Positions 26,279 through 35,933 of a stretch of DNA of 64,000 nucleotides are shown one piece after another. Source of the stretch: Limnohabitans sp. JirII-31 (GTDB lineage Bacteria; Pseudomonadota; Gammaproteobacteria; Burkholderiales; Burkholderiaceae_C); the NCBI RefSeq assembly GCF_002778315.1, contig NZ_NESA01000009.1, positions 62,001 to 126,000 on the forward strand, given 5' to 3'. The notes under the pieces were generated by a model. That model saw only the letters and a program-made list of their open reading frames with translations, ran no database searches and was not told the DNA's origin. A program made the position numbers and the translations under genes. Every line of letters starts with the position of its first letter. The stretch's first letter is position 1.

Positions 26279-26775
26279 GCTTTCGCGCGGGTGCCCACGC
26301 TGGGGTCGGTGTAGACCGTGGCCAGTGGAAAGCGCTGTCCTTGCGCGTGGTCTTCGATGCAGCGCAGCACCAGCGGGCTGCGCAGGCGGTGTGTGTTGGC
26401 GCGAATTTCTTCGGGGGTCATCCACAGGGTGCGCTCGATGCCTGTGTCGAGCTGTGCGCCGGGCACCACCTCGCCCAACAGACCGCAGTAGGCAAAGCGC
26501 AGGTAGGTGATGTCTTCGGCGGCATGTTCTTGGCGTGCAGGGCGTTGGAAGCGTGACATGTAGATGCCCACCAATTCGGTGGGGGTGAACCGATGCGTGG
26601 TTTCTTCAAACGCTTCGCGTGCGCAGCCCGCTTCGGGCGCTTCACCGGGGTCGAGGTGGCCGGCGGGGTTGTTCAAACGCAGGCCTTCGGGCGTGTGTTC
26701 TTCGATCAATAGGTAGCGTCCATCGCGTTCGATGATGGCGGCCACGGTGACACTGGGTTTCCAACGGATAGTCAT
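26275..26775 (-). CDS. Nudix hydrolase, NudJ-like
   Basis: This 166-residue protein carries the Nudix box from [13 protein letters not shown] through [11 protein letters not shown] (about 42-64). The glycine that normally follows the glutamate helix is replaced by threonine; the catalytic glutamates are intact. Family members clean up nucleoside di- and triphosphates, and NudJ acts on thiamine pyrophosphate precursors. It overlaps mnmA by four bases. I start at the ATG; a GTG two codons earlier is also possible. Confidence 0.88.
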   Translation of the reverse strand: MTIRWKPSVTVAAIIERDGRYLLIEEHTPEGLRLNNPAGHLDPGEAPEAGCAREAFEETTHRFTPTELVGIYMSRFQRPARQEHAAEDITYLRFAYCGLLGEVVPGAQLDTGIERTLWMTPEEIRANTHRLRSPLVLRCIEDHAQGQRFPLATVYTDPSVGTRAKA

Positions 26776-26876
26776 GTGCACATTATCTTTCGGGTAAGCC
26801 CACGTCAGCGGGGCCGTGTTTCTGGTGTAACCTTTCGAGAGTCTGACAACAACACAACGCGCTTTAGGAGTTCCTC

Positions 26877-28007
26877 ATGCTGATAGGCGTGCCCGTCGAA
26901 ACGACGGCCGGTGAAACCCGTGTGGCGATTACGCCCGAGACGGCTAAAAAACTCATGGCGCAGGGGCATACGGTGCGCATTCAATCGGGCGCCGGCGTAG
27001 CGGCCAGCGTGACCGATGCGGCCTATGCGGCCGTGGGGGCCGAGCTGGTCGATGCCTCGACAGCGTGGGGCTGCGACTTGGTGCTCAAAGTGCGAGGGCC
27101 GTCAGAGGCGGAAACCTCGCTCATCAAGGCTGGCAGCACCGTGGTGGGCATGTTGGAGCCCTTCAATGCCCAAGGCTTGCAACGCTTGGCTTCTGCGGGT
27201 GCCACAGGCTTTGCCCTGGAAGCGGCGCCCCGCACCACCCGCGCACAGAGCATGGATGTGTTGTCGTCTCAGGCCAACATTGCCGGGTACAAGGCCGTGA
27301 TGCTGGCCGCCGACAAGTACCAACGTTTTTTCCCCATGCTGATGACCGCCGCAGGCACGGTGAAGGCGGCACGTGTGGTCATCTTGGGCGTGGGTGTGGC
27401 GGGCTTGCAGGCCATTGCCACGGCCAAACGTTTGGGCGCGGTGATTGAAGCCACCGATGTGCGTCCCAGTGTGAAAGAGCAGGTGGAGTCGCTCGGCGCC
27501 AAGTTCATCGACGTGCCGTTTGAAACTCAGGAAGAAAAAGATGCCGCAGAAGGTGTGGGCGGCTATGCCCGCCCCATGCCTGCCAGCTGGCTGGAACGCC
27601 AAAAAGTGGAAGTGGCCAAACGCGTGGCGCAAGCCGATGTGGTGATCACCACCGCGTTGATCCCAGGTCGCGCCGCGCCCGTGTTGGTGACTGAAGACAT
27701 GGTGAAAGCCATGAAGCCAGGCTCGGTGATCATCGACATTGCAGCGGGCAAAGGTGCCCAAGGCACCGATGGCAATTGCCCGTTGACCGAGGCCGGCAAG
27801 ACCGTGATCAAGCACGGCGTGACTTTGGTGGGTGAAACGAATTTGCCCGCTCTGGTGGCGGCAGATTCAAGCGCGCTGTACGCCCGCAATGTGCTGGACT
27901 TTTTAAAGCTGATCATCAACAAAGAAGGTGTGCTGCACATCGATTTGGAAGATGACATCGTGGCCGCTTGTTTGATGACCCGCGATGGCGCGGTGGTGAA
28001 GAAATGA
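26877..28007 (+). CDS. pntAA: NAD(P) transhydrogenase subunit alpha, soluble part
   Basis: This 376-residue subunit is the NAD(H)-binding domain I of the proton-translocating transhydrogenase, which moves hydride between NADH and NADP+ at the inner membrane. The N-terminal half resembles alanine dehydrogenase (PVETTAGETRVAITPE). The dinucleotide fold is at ILGVGVAGLQAIATAKRLGA near 166-185. As in many alphaproteobacteria and betaproteobacteria, the membrane part is a separate gene (next). TAGGAG precedes the ATG. Confidence 0.95.
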   Translation: MLIGVPVETTAGETRVAITPETAKKLMAQGHTVRIQSGAGVAASVTDAAYAAVGAELVDASTAWGCDLVLKVRGPSEAETSLIKAGSTVVGMLEPFNAQGLQRLASAGATGFALEAAPRTTRAQSMDVLSSQANIAGYKAVMLAADKYQRFFPMLMTAAGTVKAARVVILGVGVAGLQAIATAKRLGAVIEATDVRPSVKEQVESLGAKFIDVPFETQEEKDAAEGVGGYARPMPASWLERQKVEVAKRVAQADVVITTALIPGRAAPVLVTEDMVKAMKPGSVIIDIAAGKGAQGTDGNCPLTEAGKTVIKHGVTLVGETNLPALVAADSSALYARNVLDFLKLIINKEGVLHIDLEDDIVAACLMTRDGAVVKK

Positions 28008-28024
28008 ATTTGAGGAAATAAAAA

Positions 28025-28348
28025 ATGGACGCAGTCTCCCCCACCCTCATCAACCTCATCATCTTTGTGTTGGCCATCTATGTGGGCTACCACGTGGTGT
28101 GGACGGTCACCCCAGCGCTGCACACGCCGCTGATGGCGGTGACCAATGCCATCTCGGCCATCGTCATCGTGGGCGCCATGTTGGCCGCCGCCATGACCCA
28201 AACCACGCTGGGCAAAACCATGGGCGTGCTGGCGGTGGCGCTGGCGGCTGTCAACGTGTTTGGTGGCTTCATGGTGACGCGACGCATGTTGGAAATGTTC
28301 AAGAAAAAAGACAAAAAGGCGCCTGCCGCTGAAGGAGCCGCCAAATGA
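28025..28348 (+). CDS. pntAB: NAD(P) transhydrogenase subunit alpha part 2, membrane
   Basis: This 107-residue protein has three hydrophobic helices and a basic, lysine-rich C-terminus. It is the membrane portion that in E. coli is fused to the end of PntA. It begins 17 bases after pntAA and overlaps pntB by 4 bases, so the three are made together. It contributes to the proton channel with PntB. Confidence 0.93.
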   Translation: MDAVSPTLINLIIFVLAIYVGYHVVWTVTPALHTPLMAVTNAISAIVIVGAMLAAAMTQTTLGKTMGVLAVALAAVNVFGGFMVTRRMLEMFKKKDKKAPAAEGAAK

Positions 28349-29859
28349 ACGAGGGTCTTTTGAACATGGGTTTTGTCAGCATGAATTTGGTCACCCTGAT
28401 GTATCTGGTGGCCAGTGTGTGTTTCATCCAAGCACTCAAAGGTCTGAGCCATCCCACCACCTCGATCCGTGGCAACGTGTTTGGCATGACCGGCATGACG
28501 ATTGCCGTGCTGACCACCGCCGCATTGATCGTCAAGCTGTCGGGCTCAGGTTTGGGCATGGCCTGGGTGTTGTTGGGTTTGGTGATGGGTGGCGGTGCTG
28601 GCACGGTGATGGCACAACGCGTCGAGATGACCAAGATGCCTGAGCTGGTGGCCTTCATGCACAGCATGATCGGTCTGGCGGCGGTGTTCATTGGCGTGGC
28701 TGCTGTGGCCGAGCCTTGGGCATTTGGCATCACGCCACCGCCGCAAGAGCTGGTCACGGGTGCGCAAACGTCGGCTGGTTTGGTGATCACAGAGATGGTG
28801 CAACGCTTTCCTATTCCAGCGGGTAACCGCTTGGAGCTGTTCTTGGGGGCGGCCATTGGTGCCATCACCTTCAGTGGATCGGTGATCGCGTTTGGCAAGT
28901 TGTCGGGCAAGTACAAGTTCCGGCTCTTCCAGGGCGCACCTGTGAGCTTTTCAGGGCAACATTTGCTGAACTTGGTGTTGGGCTTGACCACCGTGGGTTT
29001 GGGACTGTTGTTCGTGGCCACCGAGAGCTGGCCAGCTTTTTTTGCCATGCTGGCGCTGTCGTTTGTGATGGGCGTGCTCATCATCATCCCCATTGGTGGT
29101 GCGGACATGCCGGTGGTGGTGTCCATGCTCAACAGCTATTCGGGCTGGGCTGCGGCGGGGATTGGTTTTTCGCTCAACAACAGCATGTTGATCATTGCGG
29201 GTTCTTTGGTGGGCTCTTCAGGGGCCATCTTGAGCTACATCATGTGCAAGGCCATGAACCGCTCGTTCTTCAGCGTGATCTTGGGCGGTTTCGGTGCTGA
29301 GGCCTCGACCGCTGTGGCGGGTGCGCAAGAGCAGCGCCCTGTCAAGAGCGGCAGCGCTGATGACGCGGCCTACATCTTGGCCAATGCCGAGACGGTGGTG
29401 ATCGTGCCGGGCTATGGCTTGGCTGTGGCACGTGCCCAGCATGCCGTGAATGAGTTGGCCGAGAAGCTGATGCACAAAGGCATCAGCGTGAAGTACGCGA
29501 TCCACCCGGTGGCTGGTCGCATGCCCGGTCACATGAACGTGCTGTTGGCCGAGGCCGAGGTGCCTTACGACCAAGTGTTTGAAATGGAAGACATCAACGG
29601 TGAGTTCGGCCAAGTGGATGTGGCCATCGTGTTGGGTGCCAACGACGTGGTCAACCCTGCTGCGCTGCAAAAGGGCAGCCCCATTTATGGCATGCCAATT
29701 TTGGAAGCGTTCAAAGCCAAAACGGTGATCGTGAACAAGCGTTCGATGGCATCGGGTTACGCAGGTTTGGACAACGAGTTGTTCTACATGGACAAGACCA
29801 TGATGGTGTTTGGAGATGCCAAAAAGGTCGTCGAAGACATGGTCAAGGCGGTCGAGTGA
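28345..29859 (+). CDS. pntB: NAD(P) transhydrogenase subunit beta
   Basis: This 504-residue subunit has a membrane domain of about eight or nine helices (1-300), followed by the NADP(H)-binding domain III (about 325-504). The latter shows VIVPGYGLAVARAQHAVNEL and the GRMPGHMNVLLAEA motif. It supplies NADPH from the proton gradient, useful for glutathione and biosynthetic reactions. The start overlaps pntAB (ATGA). Its stop overlaps a GTG just ahead of the fadD start, so fadD is probably co-transcribed. Confidence 0.96.
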   Translation: MNEGLLNMGFVSMNLVTLMYLVASVCFIQALKGLSHPTTSIRGNVFGMTGMTIAVLTTAALIVKLSGSGLGMAWVLLGLVMGGGAGTVMAQRVEMTKMPELVAFMHSMIGLAAVFIGVAAVAEPWAFGITPPPQELVTGAQTSAGLVITEMVQRFPIPAGNRLELFLGAAIGAITFSGSVIAFGKLSGKYKFRLFQGAPVSFSGQHLLNLVLGLTTVGLGLLFVATESWPAFFAMLALSFVMGVLIIIPIGGADMPVVVSMLNSYSGWAAAGIGFSLNNSMLIIAGSLVGSSGAILSYIMCKAMNRSFFSVILGGFGAEASTAVAGAQEQRPVKSGSADDAAYILANAETVVIVPGYGLAVARAQHAVNELAEKLMHKGISVKYAIHPVAGRMPGHMNVLLAEAEVPYDQVFEMEDINGEFGQVDVAIVLGANDVVNPAALQKGSPIYGMPILEAFKAKTVIVNKRSMASGYAGLDNELFYMDKTMMVFGDAKKVVEDMVKAVE

Positions 29860-29861
29860 GC

Positions 29862-31538
29862 ATGCGTTCAAGGCCATGGTTGCACGCCTACCCAGAAGGT
29901 GTGCCCGCAGATGTTGACACCAGCGCCTACGGCACGCTGGTGGAGTTGATGCAAGACAGTTTTGCGCGTTTTGGTGGCCGCACTGCGTTTAACTTCATGG
30001 GCCGTGATTTGACATACGCCGAGTTGGATCGACTCAGCCAAGTGTTTGCGGCCTATCTGCAAAGCTTGGGTTTGCAGACGGGCGATCGTGTGGCCATCAT
30101 GTTGCCCAATGTGTTGCAGTACCCCTTGGCGGTGGCGGCTGTGTTGCGTGCGGGTTATGTGGTGGTCAACATCAACCCCCTGTACACGCCGCGTGAACTA
30201 GAAGCGCAGCTCAAAGATGCGGATGCCAAAGTCATTGTGATTTTGGAAAACTTTGCAGCCACACTGGAGCGCGCGTTGGCCAAAACGCCGGTCCAGCATG
30301 TGGTGCTGTGTGCCATGGGCGACCGCCTGGGTTGGTTCAAAGGTTTTGTGGTCAACCATGTGGTGCGTCGCGTCAAGAAAATGGTGCCTGCTTTCAACTT
30401 GCCGCATGCGGTGCGTTTCAATGACGCCTTGCGCAAGGGCGAGACGTGCACCCTGACTTTGCCGTCGGTCGACAGCGAAGATTTGGCAGTTTTGCAGTAC
30501 ACCGGTGGTACCACCGGTGTGTCTAAAGGGGCGGAGCTGTTGCATCGCAACTTGGTTGCCAACGTGTTGCAGTCAGAGGCCTGGAACTCCCCCGCTTTGA
30601 AGCGAATTCCTGCTCACGAACAAACCACGTTTGTGTGTGCTTTACCGCTGTATCACATCTTTGCGTTCACCCTCAACATGATGCTCACCATGCGCATAGG
30701 TGGGCGGTCCATCTTGATTCCCAACCCGCGCGATTTGCCGGCGGTGCTCAAAGAGTTGGCCAAAGAGCGCTTTCACATTTTTCCGGCCGTCAACACCTTG
30801 TTCAATGCCCTGGCCCATCATGCCGATTTCGGCAAGGTGGATTGGTCGCACTTGGTGGTGTCGCTGGGCGGTGGCACGGCCGTGCAAGCTGCGGTGGCCA
30901 AGCTGTGGCTTGAAAAAACGGGATGTCCGATTTGCGAAGGCTATGGCTTGTCTGAGACCAGCCCATCGGCCAGTTGCAACCCTGTGACCAGCCAGGCCTA
31001 CACCGGCTCTATTGGGGTGCCCATTCCCAATACGGAGATGAAGATCATCGATGACGATGGGCACGAGGTGCCCTTGGGCCAGCCGGGTGAAATTGCCATT
31101 CGTGGGCCACAGGTGATGGCCGGTTACTGGCAGCGTCCGGATGAGACTGCACGGGTCATGACCCCTGATGGTTTTTTCAAATCAGGCGATATCGGCGTGA
31201 TGGACGAGCAAGGATTTTTCCGCATCGTTGATCGCAAGAAGGACATGATTCTGGTCAGTGGCTTCAACGTCTATCCCAATGAGGTGGAAGACGTGGTGGC
31301 CAGCTTGCCCGGCGTGTTGGAGTGTGCGGTCATCGGTGTGCCCGATGAACGCACGGGTGAGGCGGTGAAGTTGGTGGTGGTCAGAAGCGATCCTGATTTG
31401 ACCGAGGCCGCGGTGCGTGACCACTGCAAACACAACCTTACCAACTACAAGCATCCTCGCTTGGTCGAGTTCCGTTCCGACCTGCCCAAAACGCCCGTGG
31501 GCAAAGTGCTGCGCCGCGAGCTGCGCGACCACCCATGA
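29862..31538 (+). CDS. fadD: Long-chain-fatty-acid--CoA ligase
   Basis: This 558-residue AMP-forming ligase activates fatty acids to acyl-CoA. The AMP-binding P-loop YTGGTTGVSKGA is near residue 210, then GYGLSETSP near 363 and the hinge DRKKDMILVSGFNVYPNEVED near 455. The N-terminus (WLHAYPEGVP) aligns with FadD when ATG 29862 is used; a GTG two codons earlier overlaps the pntB stop. Length and order match E. coli FadD. It sits between the transhydrogenase genes and mtnN, with four-base coupling to the latter. Confidence 0.9.
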   Translation: MRSRPWLHAYPEGVPADVDTSAYGTLVELMQDSFARFGGRTAFNFMGRDLTYAELDRLSQVFAAYLQSLGLQTGDRVAIMLPNVLQYPLAVAAVLRAGYVVVNINPLYTPRELEAQLKDADAKVIVILENFAATLERALAKTPVQHVVLCAMGDRLGWFKGFVVNHVVRRVKKMVPAFNLPHAVRFNDALRKGETCTLTLPSVDSEDLAVLQYTGGTTGVSKGAELLHRNLVANVLQSEAWNSPALKRIPAHEQTTFVCALPLYHIFAFTLNMMLTMRIGGRSILIPNPRDLPAVLKELAKERFHIFPAVNTLFNALAHHADFGKVDWSHLVVSLGGGTAVQAAVAKLWLEKTGCPICEGYGLSETSPSASCNPVTSQAYTGSIGVPIPNTEMKIIDDDGHEVPLGQPGEIAIRGPQVMAGYWQRPDETARVMTPDGFFKSGDIGVMDEQGFFRIVDRKKDMILVSGFNVYPNEVEDVVASLPGVLECAVIGVPDERTGEAVKLVVVRSDPDLTEAAVRDHCKHNLTNYKHPRLVEFRSDLPKTPVGKVLRRELRDHP

Positions 31539-32305
31539 GCCGTGTGGCTCTGGTCAGCGCCATGCACGAAGAGCTGGCGGGCGTGCTGGCACGCATGCCC
31601 GACGAGCAAAAAATCGTGGTGGCTGGGCGCGAGTTCTGGGTTGGCCACTGGCATGGCCACGACGTGGTGGCGGTGCTCTCGCGCATTGGCAAGGTGGCCG
31701 CAGCGACCACGACGACGGTGTTGATTGAGCGCTTTGGCGTGACGCAAATCGTCTTTACCGGGGTTGCTGGCGGCTTGGCGCCTCAGGTGCGTGTGGGGGA
31801 CGTGGTGGTTGCTGATGGCTTTGTTCAACACGACATGGATGCCTCGCCTTTGTTCCCCCGTCATGAAGTGCCATTGACAGGCATGACCCGTTTTGCGGCT
31901 GACCCAAACTTGCGTGATGCCTTGCGCATGGCGGCGCCTTTGGCTTTGCAGGATGTGATGCAAACCCTTCCGCGCGCTGATTGGCTCGATCTCGACTTTG
32001 AGCAGGCGCGTGTCCACCAGGGGTTGGTGGTCAGTGGCGATCGGTTTGTGTCACGCAGTGCAGAGAGCGCGGAGTTGCAGCAGCGTTTGCCAGAGGCACT
32101 GGCGGTCGAGATGGAGTGTGCGGCCATGGCCCAGGTGTGTCATGACTACGGCGTGCCCATGGCGGCGGTGCGCACCATCTCAGACCGTGCCGACGATGCT
32201 GCGCATGTGGACTTTCCCAACTTCATTCGCAACATCGCCAGCCGTTACAGCGTGGCGGTGTTGGACCGCTTGCTACGCCGCTGGCCTGTGCGGGCTGTTA
32301 CTTGA
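31535..32305 (+). CDS. mtnN: 5'-methylthioadenosine/S-adenosylhomocysteine nucleosidase
   Basis: This 256-residue enzyme cleaves adenine from methylthioadenosine and S-adenosylhomocysteine. The expected catalytic acids are present: the glutamate in SAMHEEL, the glutamate in VEMECAAMAQV, and the aspartate in ISDRADD. GVAGGLAP marks the ribose/phosphate region. It starts by ATGA overlap with fadD and converges on corA with an 8-base overlap of coding ends. The protein is slightly longer than the E. coli enzyme. Confidence 0.9.
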   Translation: MSRVALVSAMHEELAGVLARMPDEQKIVVAGREFWVGHWHGHDVVAVLSRIGKVAAATTTTVLIERFGVTQIVFTGVAGGLAPQVRVGDVVVADGFVQHDMDASPLFPRHEVPLTGMTRFAADPNLRDALRMAAPLALQDVMQTLPRADWLDLDFEQARVHQGLVVSGDRFVSRSAESAELQQRLPEALAVEMECAAMAQVCHDYGVPMAAVRTISDRADDAAHVDFPNFIRNIASRYSVAVLDRLLRRWPVRAVT

Positions 32306-33284
32306 GCCAACCGCGCTTGCGGAAGTACCACATGGGCACCAAGGCGCTGGCCACCATCAAGGCCAGGGCAAACGGATAGCCCCAGGTTTTGTTGAGCTCG
32401 GGCATGTACTGGAAGTTCATGCCGTAAATGCTCGCAATCAAGGTGGGCGGCAGCAGCGCCACACTGGCCACCGAGAAGATCTTGATGATCTTGTTCTGGT
32501 TGATGTTGATGAAACCCACCGTGGCGTCCATCAAGAAGTTGATCTTGTCGAACAAGAACGCGGTGTGGTTGTCCAGCGACTCGATGTCGCGCAAAATTTG
32601 CCGCGCCTCTTCAAATTGCTCGGCATTGAGCATGCGCGAACGCATCATGAAGCTCACCGCACGGCGGGTGTCCATCACGTTGCGACGGATACGACCATTC
32701 AAGTCTTCCTGGCGCGCAATCGCTCCCAGCACTTCGCCGGCCAACACGTCGGTCACGTCTTCTGCCAGCACCAGCTTGCCTGCTTTTTCGAGCTGGTCGT
32801 AAATGCCCTCTAGCGTATCGGCGGAGTACTCGGCATCGGCGTCAAACAATTTGAGCAACACCTCTTTGGCGTCTTCGATCAAACCGGGGGCGCGCCGTGC
32901 GCGCATGCGCAGCAGGCGAAACACGGGAACGTCTTCGTCGTGAATGGAAAACAGCACGCCACGGCTTTTCAAGGCGTTGTTGTTTTGGTTCAGGATGAAC
33001 GCCACGCGCACCGTGCGTGGCTCGTCTTCGTCGGCGATCAGAAAGTCGCTGCGGATATGCAGCTCGCCGTTGTCTTCTTCGTAAAAACGGGCTGACTCTT
33101 CAATGTCCTCGTCCATCGCGTCTTCTGGAATGGACAGACCGTAGTACTGCTTGATCCAGCGCTTTTCTTCCAGCGTGGGTGCTTCAAGGTCCACCCAGAT
33201 CGGTTGGAATTTAGAGAGTTCTTCCAGCGACTCGATCTCTTCCTGGAAGAGACGGCCGTTGGCCAGCGTGAAAATATTGAGCAT
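32298..33284 (-). CDS. corA: Magnesium/cobalt transport protein CorA
   Basis: This 328-residue protein has a large acidic cytoplasmic domain (about 1-265), followed by two C-terminal membrane helices. The selectivity motif YGMN is near residue 289 and the basic end KRGWLK stays in the cytoplasm. CorA forms a pentameric Mg2+ channel. The coding end overlaps mtnN on the opposite strand by 8 bases. The upstream 278-base gap contains an inverted repeat described separately. Confidence 0.95.
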   Translation of the reverse strand: MLNIFTLANGRLFQEEIESLEELSKFQPIWVDLEAPTLEEKRWIKQYYGLSIPEDAMDEDIEESARFYEEDNGELHIRSDFLIADEDEPRTVRVAFILNQNNNALKSRGVLFSIHDEDVPVFRLLRMRARRAPGLIEDAKEVLLKLFDADAEYSADTLEGIYDQLEKAGKLVLAEDVTDVLAGEVLGAIARQEDLNGRIRRNVMDTRRAVSFMMRSRMLNAEQFEEARQILRDIESLDNHTAFLFDKINFLMDATVGFININQNKIIKIFSVASVALLPPTLIASIYGMNFQYMPELNKTWGYPFALALMVASALVPMWYFRKRGWLK

Positions 33285-33562
33285 GGCAGGCGTGGTGTGT
33301 GTGCACCGGAGTTCGAAGGTGTGAAATACAGCAGCTTTCGAATCTGGGCGGCACCAAAGGCCTTCAAAGACTCGAAAGCTACCAACTAGGGTAGGTTTCC
33401 AAGGAGATTGCTCCGCTGTTGAAGAGCTTCAATTATGGCATTGCTCACCAATGCCTAGGGTATTTACGGGGCATCTTTTCTTGCTTGGTTTGATCTAACC
33501 CCATTGCCTTTTTGTAGATGCAAGGGCATAGTGAAACTGCCAATTCACCAAAGGAGGCTCTT
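33285..33562. other. Intergenic region between corA and hpf
   Basis: This 278-base region separates divergent corA and hpf and must hold both promoters. AGCTTTCGA (33333-33341) is repeated inverted as TCGAAAGCT (33372-33380), 29 bases apart, in what would be the corA leader. I see no tRNA, small open frame with a credible ribosome binding site, or sigma-54 type -24/-12 pair. The last bases carry the AAAGGAGG site of hpf. Confidence 0.5.
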
Positions 33563-33892
33563 ATGAATTTGACGATCAGCGGTCACCACCTTGAAATCAC
33601 CCCTGCCTTGCGCAGTTACGTGACCGGCAAGCTCGATCGAATCACGCGACATTTCGACCAAGTCGTCGATGTGAAGGTGCTGTTGAGCATTGAGAACCAG
33701 AAAGAGAAAGAAGGCCGCCAGAAAGCCGAATGCAATATCCACGTCAAAGGCAACGACATGTTTGCCGAAAGCGCACACGAAGACCTCTATGCGGCCGTGG
33801 ACGAATTGGTCGACAAGCTAGACCGGCAAGTCGTGCGCCACAAAGACCGCTTGCAGAGCCACCACCATGAGAGTCCTAAGCGCTTGATGTAA
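33563..33892 (+). CDS. hpf: Ribosome hibernation promoting factor
   Basis: This 109-residue protein belongs to the short HPF/YfiA family, which binds the ribosome decoding centre and inactivates ribosomes in stationary phase. The sequence [19 protein letters not shown] and the later [20 protein letters not shown] are typical. A near-perfect AAAGGAGG precedes the ATG, implying strong translation. It is followed by a terminator and then ptsN. The usual upstream neighbour rpoN is not adjacent here. Confidence 0.93.
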   Translation: MNLTISGHHLEITPALRSYVTGKLDRITRHFDQVVDVKVLLSIENQKEKEGRQKAECNIHVKGNDMFAESAHEDLYAAVDELVDKLDRQVVRHKDRLQSHHHESPKRLM

Positions 33893-33915
33893 ACGTTCTT
33901 AGGCTTAAAGCATTA

Positions 33916-33943
33916 AAAACCGCCACTTCATTGGCGGTTTTTT
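33916..33943 (+). terminator. Intrinsic terminator after hpf
   Basis: AAAACCGCCA and TGGCGGTTTT form a perfect ten-base stem with a six-base loop, leading into a T run on the plus strand. Confidence 0.85.
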
Positions 33944-33990
33944 CATTTCCACCCAGGGTTTTCAGCAGGTGCATAATCTGCCGCTGAATC

Positions 33991-34455
33991 ATGAATCGAC
34001 TCGCCACCATCTTGCCTCCTGCACAAGTGCTTGTGAACATGGAGGTCACCAGCAAAAAGCGCGCTTTTGAAGAGGCCGGGCTTTTGTTTGAGGGTTTGCA
34101 TGGCCTGAACCGCGCGTTGGTGGCGGACAGTCTGTTTGCCCGCGAGCGTTTGGGGTCGACCGGATTGGGCCACGGGGTGGCCATTCCGCATGGCCGTATC
34201 AAAGGCCTCAAATCTCCCATGGCGGCTGTGTTTCAGCTGGCTCAACCCATCGGTTTTGATGCCCCCGATGAGCAGCCCGTGAGCTTGCTCATTTTTTTGT
34301 TGGTGCCCGAGGCGTCTACCCAAAAGCACCTGGAAATTTTGTCTGAGATCGCCGAGCTGCTGAGTGACACAGCCTTGCGCGAAACCATCAAATCCTGCAA
34401 TGACGCGGTCGAATTGCACCGCATCATCTCTACCTGGAACGCGGTGTCGTTTTGA
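33991..34455 (+). CDS. ptsN: PTS IIA-like nitrogen-regulatory protein
   Basis: This 154-residue protein is EIIA-Ntr, the terminal phosphoacceptor of the nitrogen PTS, which affects potassium transport and stress responses. The phosphorylated histidine is in [10 protein letters not shown] near residue 70. Its stop overlaps the TTG start of hprK, so the two are coupled. In betaproteobacteria HprK and PtsN together form a regulatory PTS without sugar uptake. Confidence 0.93.
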   Translation: MNRLATILPPAQVLVNMEVTSKKRAFEEAGLLFEGLHGLNRALVADSLFARERLGSTGLGHGVAIPHGRIKGLKSPMAAVFQLAQPIGFDAPDEQPVSLLIFLLVPEASTQKHLEILSEIAELLSDTALRETIKSCNDAVELHRIISTWNAVSF

Positions 34456-35396
34456 AACCAACCGTCATCAGTGCTGACGTTTTATTTGAAGAGTTTCGCG
34501 GCAAGTTGCGCTGGGAGTGGGTCGCTGGCCTGAGTGCTTCCGAGCGTCGGTTCGATGAAGTGGCGGTGCGTGCTGCCCGATCAGGCGCAGATCTGGTGGG
34601 GTATCTCAACTACATCCATCCCTACCGCGTGCAAATTCTGGGCGAGCGTGAAATCGCCTACATCACCAAAGGCTTGTCGGCTGATTGCGTGCGCCGAGTG
34701 TCACGCATCGTCACACTCGAACCGCCTTTTCTGGTGTTGGCCGATGGTCAGGCCGCCCCCGATGAGTTGGTGGCCATGTGCGAGCGGGCACAAATCCCCA
34801 TGTTTTCTACCGGGGAGTCGGCGGCCTTTGTGATTGACGTGCTACGGGCCTATTTGTCCAAGCACTTCGCCGATCGCACGTCCATGCATGGCGTCTTCAT
34901 GGACATCTTGGGCTTGGGCGTGATGATCACCGGAGAGTCTGGCCTGGGCAAAAGCGAGCTCGGCTTAGAGCTGATTTCACGCGGCAATGGTCTGGTGGCC
35001 GATGACGCCGTGGATTTGTTTCGCATCAACCAAGCCACCATTGAAGGTCGTTGCCCCGAGTTGTTACAAAACTTGTTGGAAGTGCGTGGCATTGGCTTGC
35101 TCGACATCCGTGCCATTTTTGGTGAGACGGCGGTGCGTCGCAAAATGCGCCTCAAGCTCATCGTGCACTTGGTGCGCAAGGAAACCTTGGAGCGTGACTA
35201 CGAGCGCTTACCTCACGAGCCCCTCACGCAGGATGTGCTCGGAGTGCCTGTGCGCAAAGTGGTGATTCAAGTGGTCGCTGGCCGCAACATCGCGGTGTTG
35301 GTCGAGGCAGCCGTGCGCAATTCGATTTTGCAATTGCGTGGCGTGGACACTTACCAGGAGTTCATTGCCCGCCACCGTCGTGCCATGGAGTCTTGA
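34452..35396 (+). CDS. hprK: HPr kinase/phosphorylase
   Basis: This 314-residue enzyme phosphorylates and dephosphorylates HPr on serine. The N-terminal domain (1-130) is followed by the kinase domain, with catalytic histidine in [10 protein letters not shown] near 146 and Walker [10 protein letters not shown] near 161-169. The K3 loop region ([17 protein letters not shown]) is present. The start is TTG overlapping the ptsN stop. ptsH is not in the window. It converges on fur with 4 bases between stops. Confidence 0.94.
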   Translation: MKPTVISADVLFEEFRGKLRWEWVAGLSASERRFDEVAVRAARSGADLVGYLNYIHPYRVQILGEREIAYITKGLSADCVRRVSRIVTLEPPFLVLADGQAAPDELVAMCERAQIPMFSTGESAAFVIDVLRAYLSKHFADRTSMHGVFMDILGLGVMITGESGLGKSELGLELISRGNGLVADDAVDLFRINQATIEGRCPELLQNLLEVRGIGLLDIRAIFGETAVRRKMRLKLIVHLVRKETLERDYERLPHEPLTQDVLGVPVRKVVIQVVAGRNIAVLVEAAVRNSILQLRGVDTYQEFIARHRRAMES

Positions 35397-35400
35397 GCGA

Positions 35401-35850
35401 TCAGCCCTTGATCGAATTTTTGTCAGCTGGGCGATGTGGACAGGCTTTTTTGCGGCAATGCGCGTACAAACTTAACGCGTGATCGGCAATCTCAAAACCT
35501 TGCTTCTTGGCCACTTTGACTTGCAAGGCCTCGATCTCGGGATCGTGAAACTCTTCCACCCGCCCACAGTCGAGGCACACCAAATGGTCATGGTGCTCGC
35601 CTTCGTTGAGCTCGTACACCGCACGCTCACTCTCAAAATGGCTGCGCTTGAGGATGCCGGCTTGTTCAAACTGCTGCAACACCCGGTAGACGGTGGCTAA
35701 ACCAATGTCGATGTTTTGCGCCAGCATGTGGCGGTACACATCTTCGGCGGTCATGTGGCGTTGTGTGCCGCGTTGAAACAGTTCCAGAACTTTCAGTCGC
35801 GGTAGAGTGGCCTTGAGGCCAATGCTTTTGAGGTCGTCAGCGTGTGCCAT
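35401..35850 (-). CDS. fur: Ferric uptake regulator
   Basis: This 149-residue repressor senses Fe2+ and controls iron homeostasis. The winged helix includes LKATLPRLKVLELFQ and the recognition helix IGLATVYRVLQQFEQAGI near 50-67. The metal sites show HHDHLVCLDCGRVEEF near 87-102 and the C-terminal CRKKACPH pair. I use the ATG giving MAHADDLK, the usual N-terminus; an upstream in-frame ATG at 35874 would add eight residues. It is divergent from bamE, a conserved betaproteobacterial arrangement. Confidence 0.95.
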   Translation of the reverse strand: MAHADDLKSIGLKATLPRLKVLELFQRGTQRHMTAEDVYRHMLAQNIDIGLATVYRVLQQFEQAGILKRSHFESERAVYELNEGEHHDHLVCLDCGRVEEFHDPEIEALQVKVAKKQGFEIADHALSLYAHCRKKACPHRPADKNSIKG

Positions 35851-35933
35851 GATGGGTTTCCAAGTCGTGTTCAATAGCTGCCCGCTACAATGAACTGATC
35901 ATATCCTTACTGCCCATTTCGGCCTTTCACACC

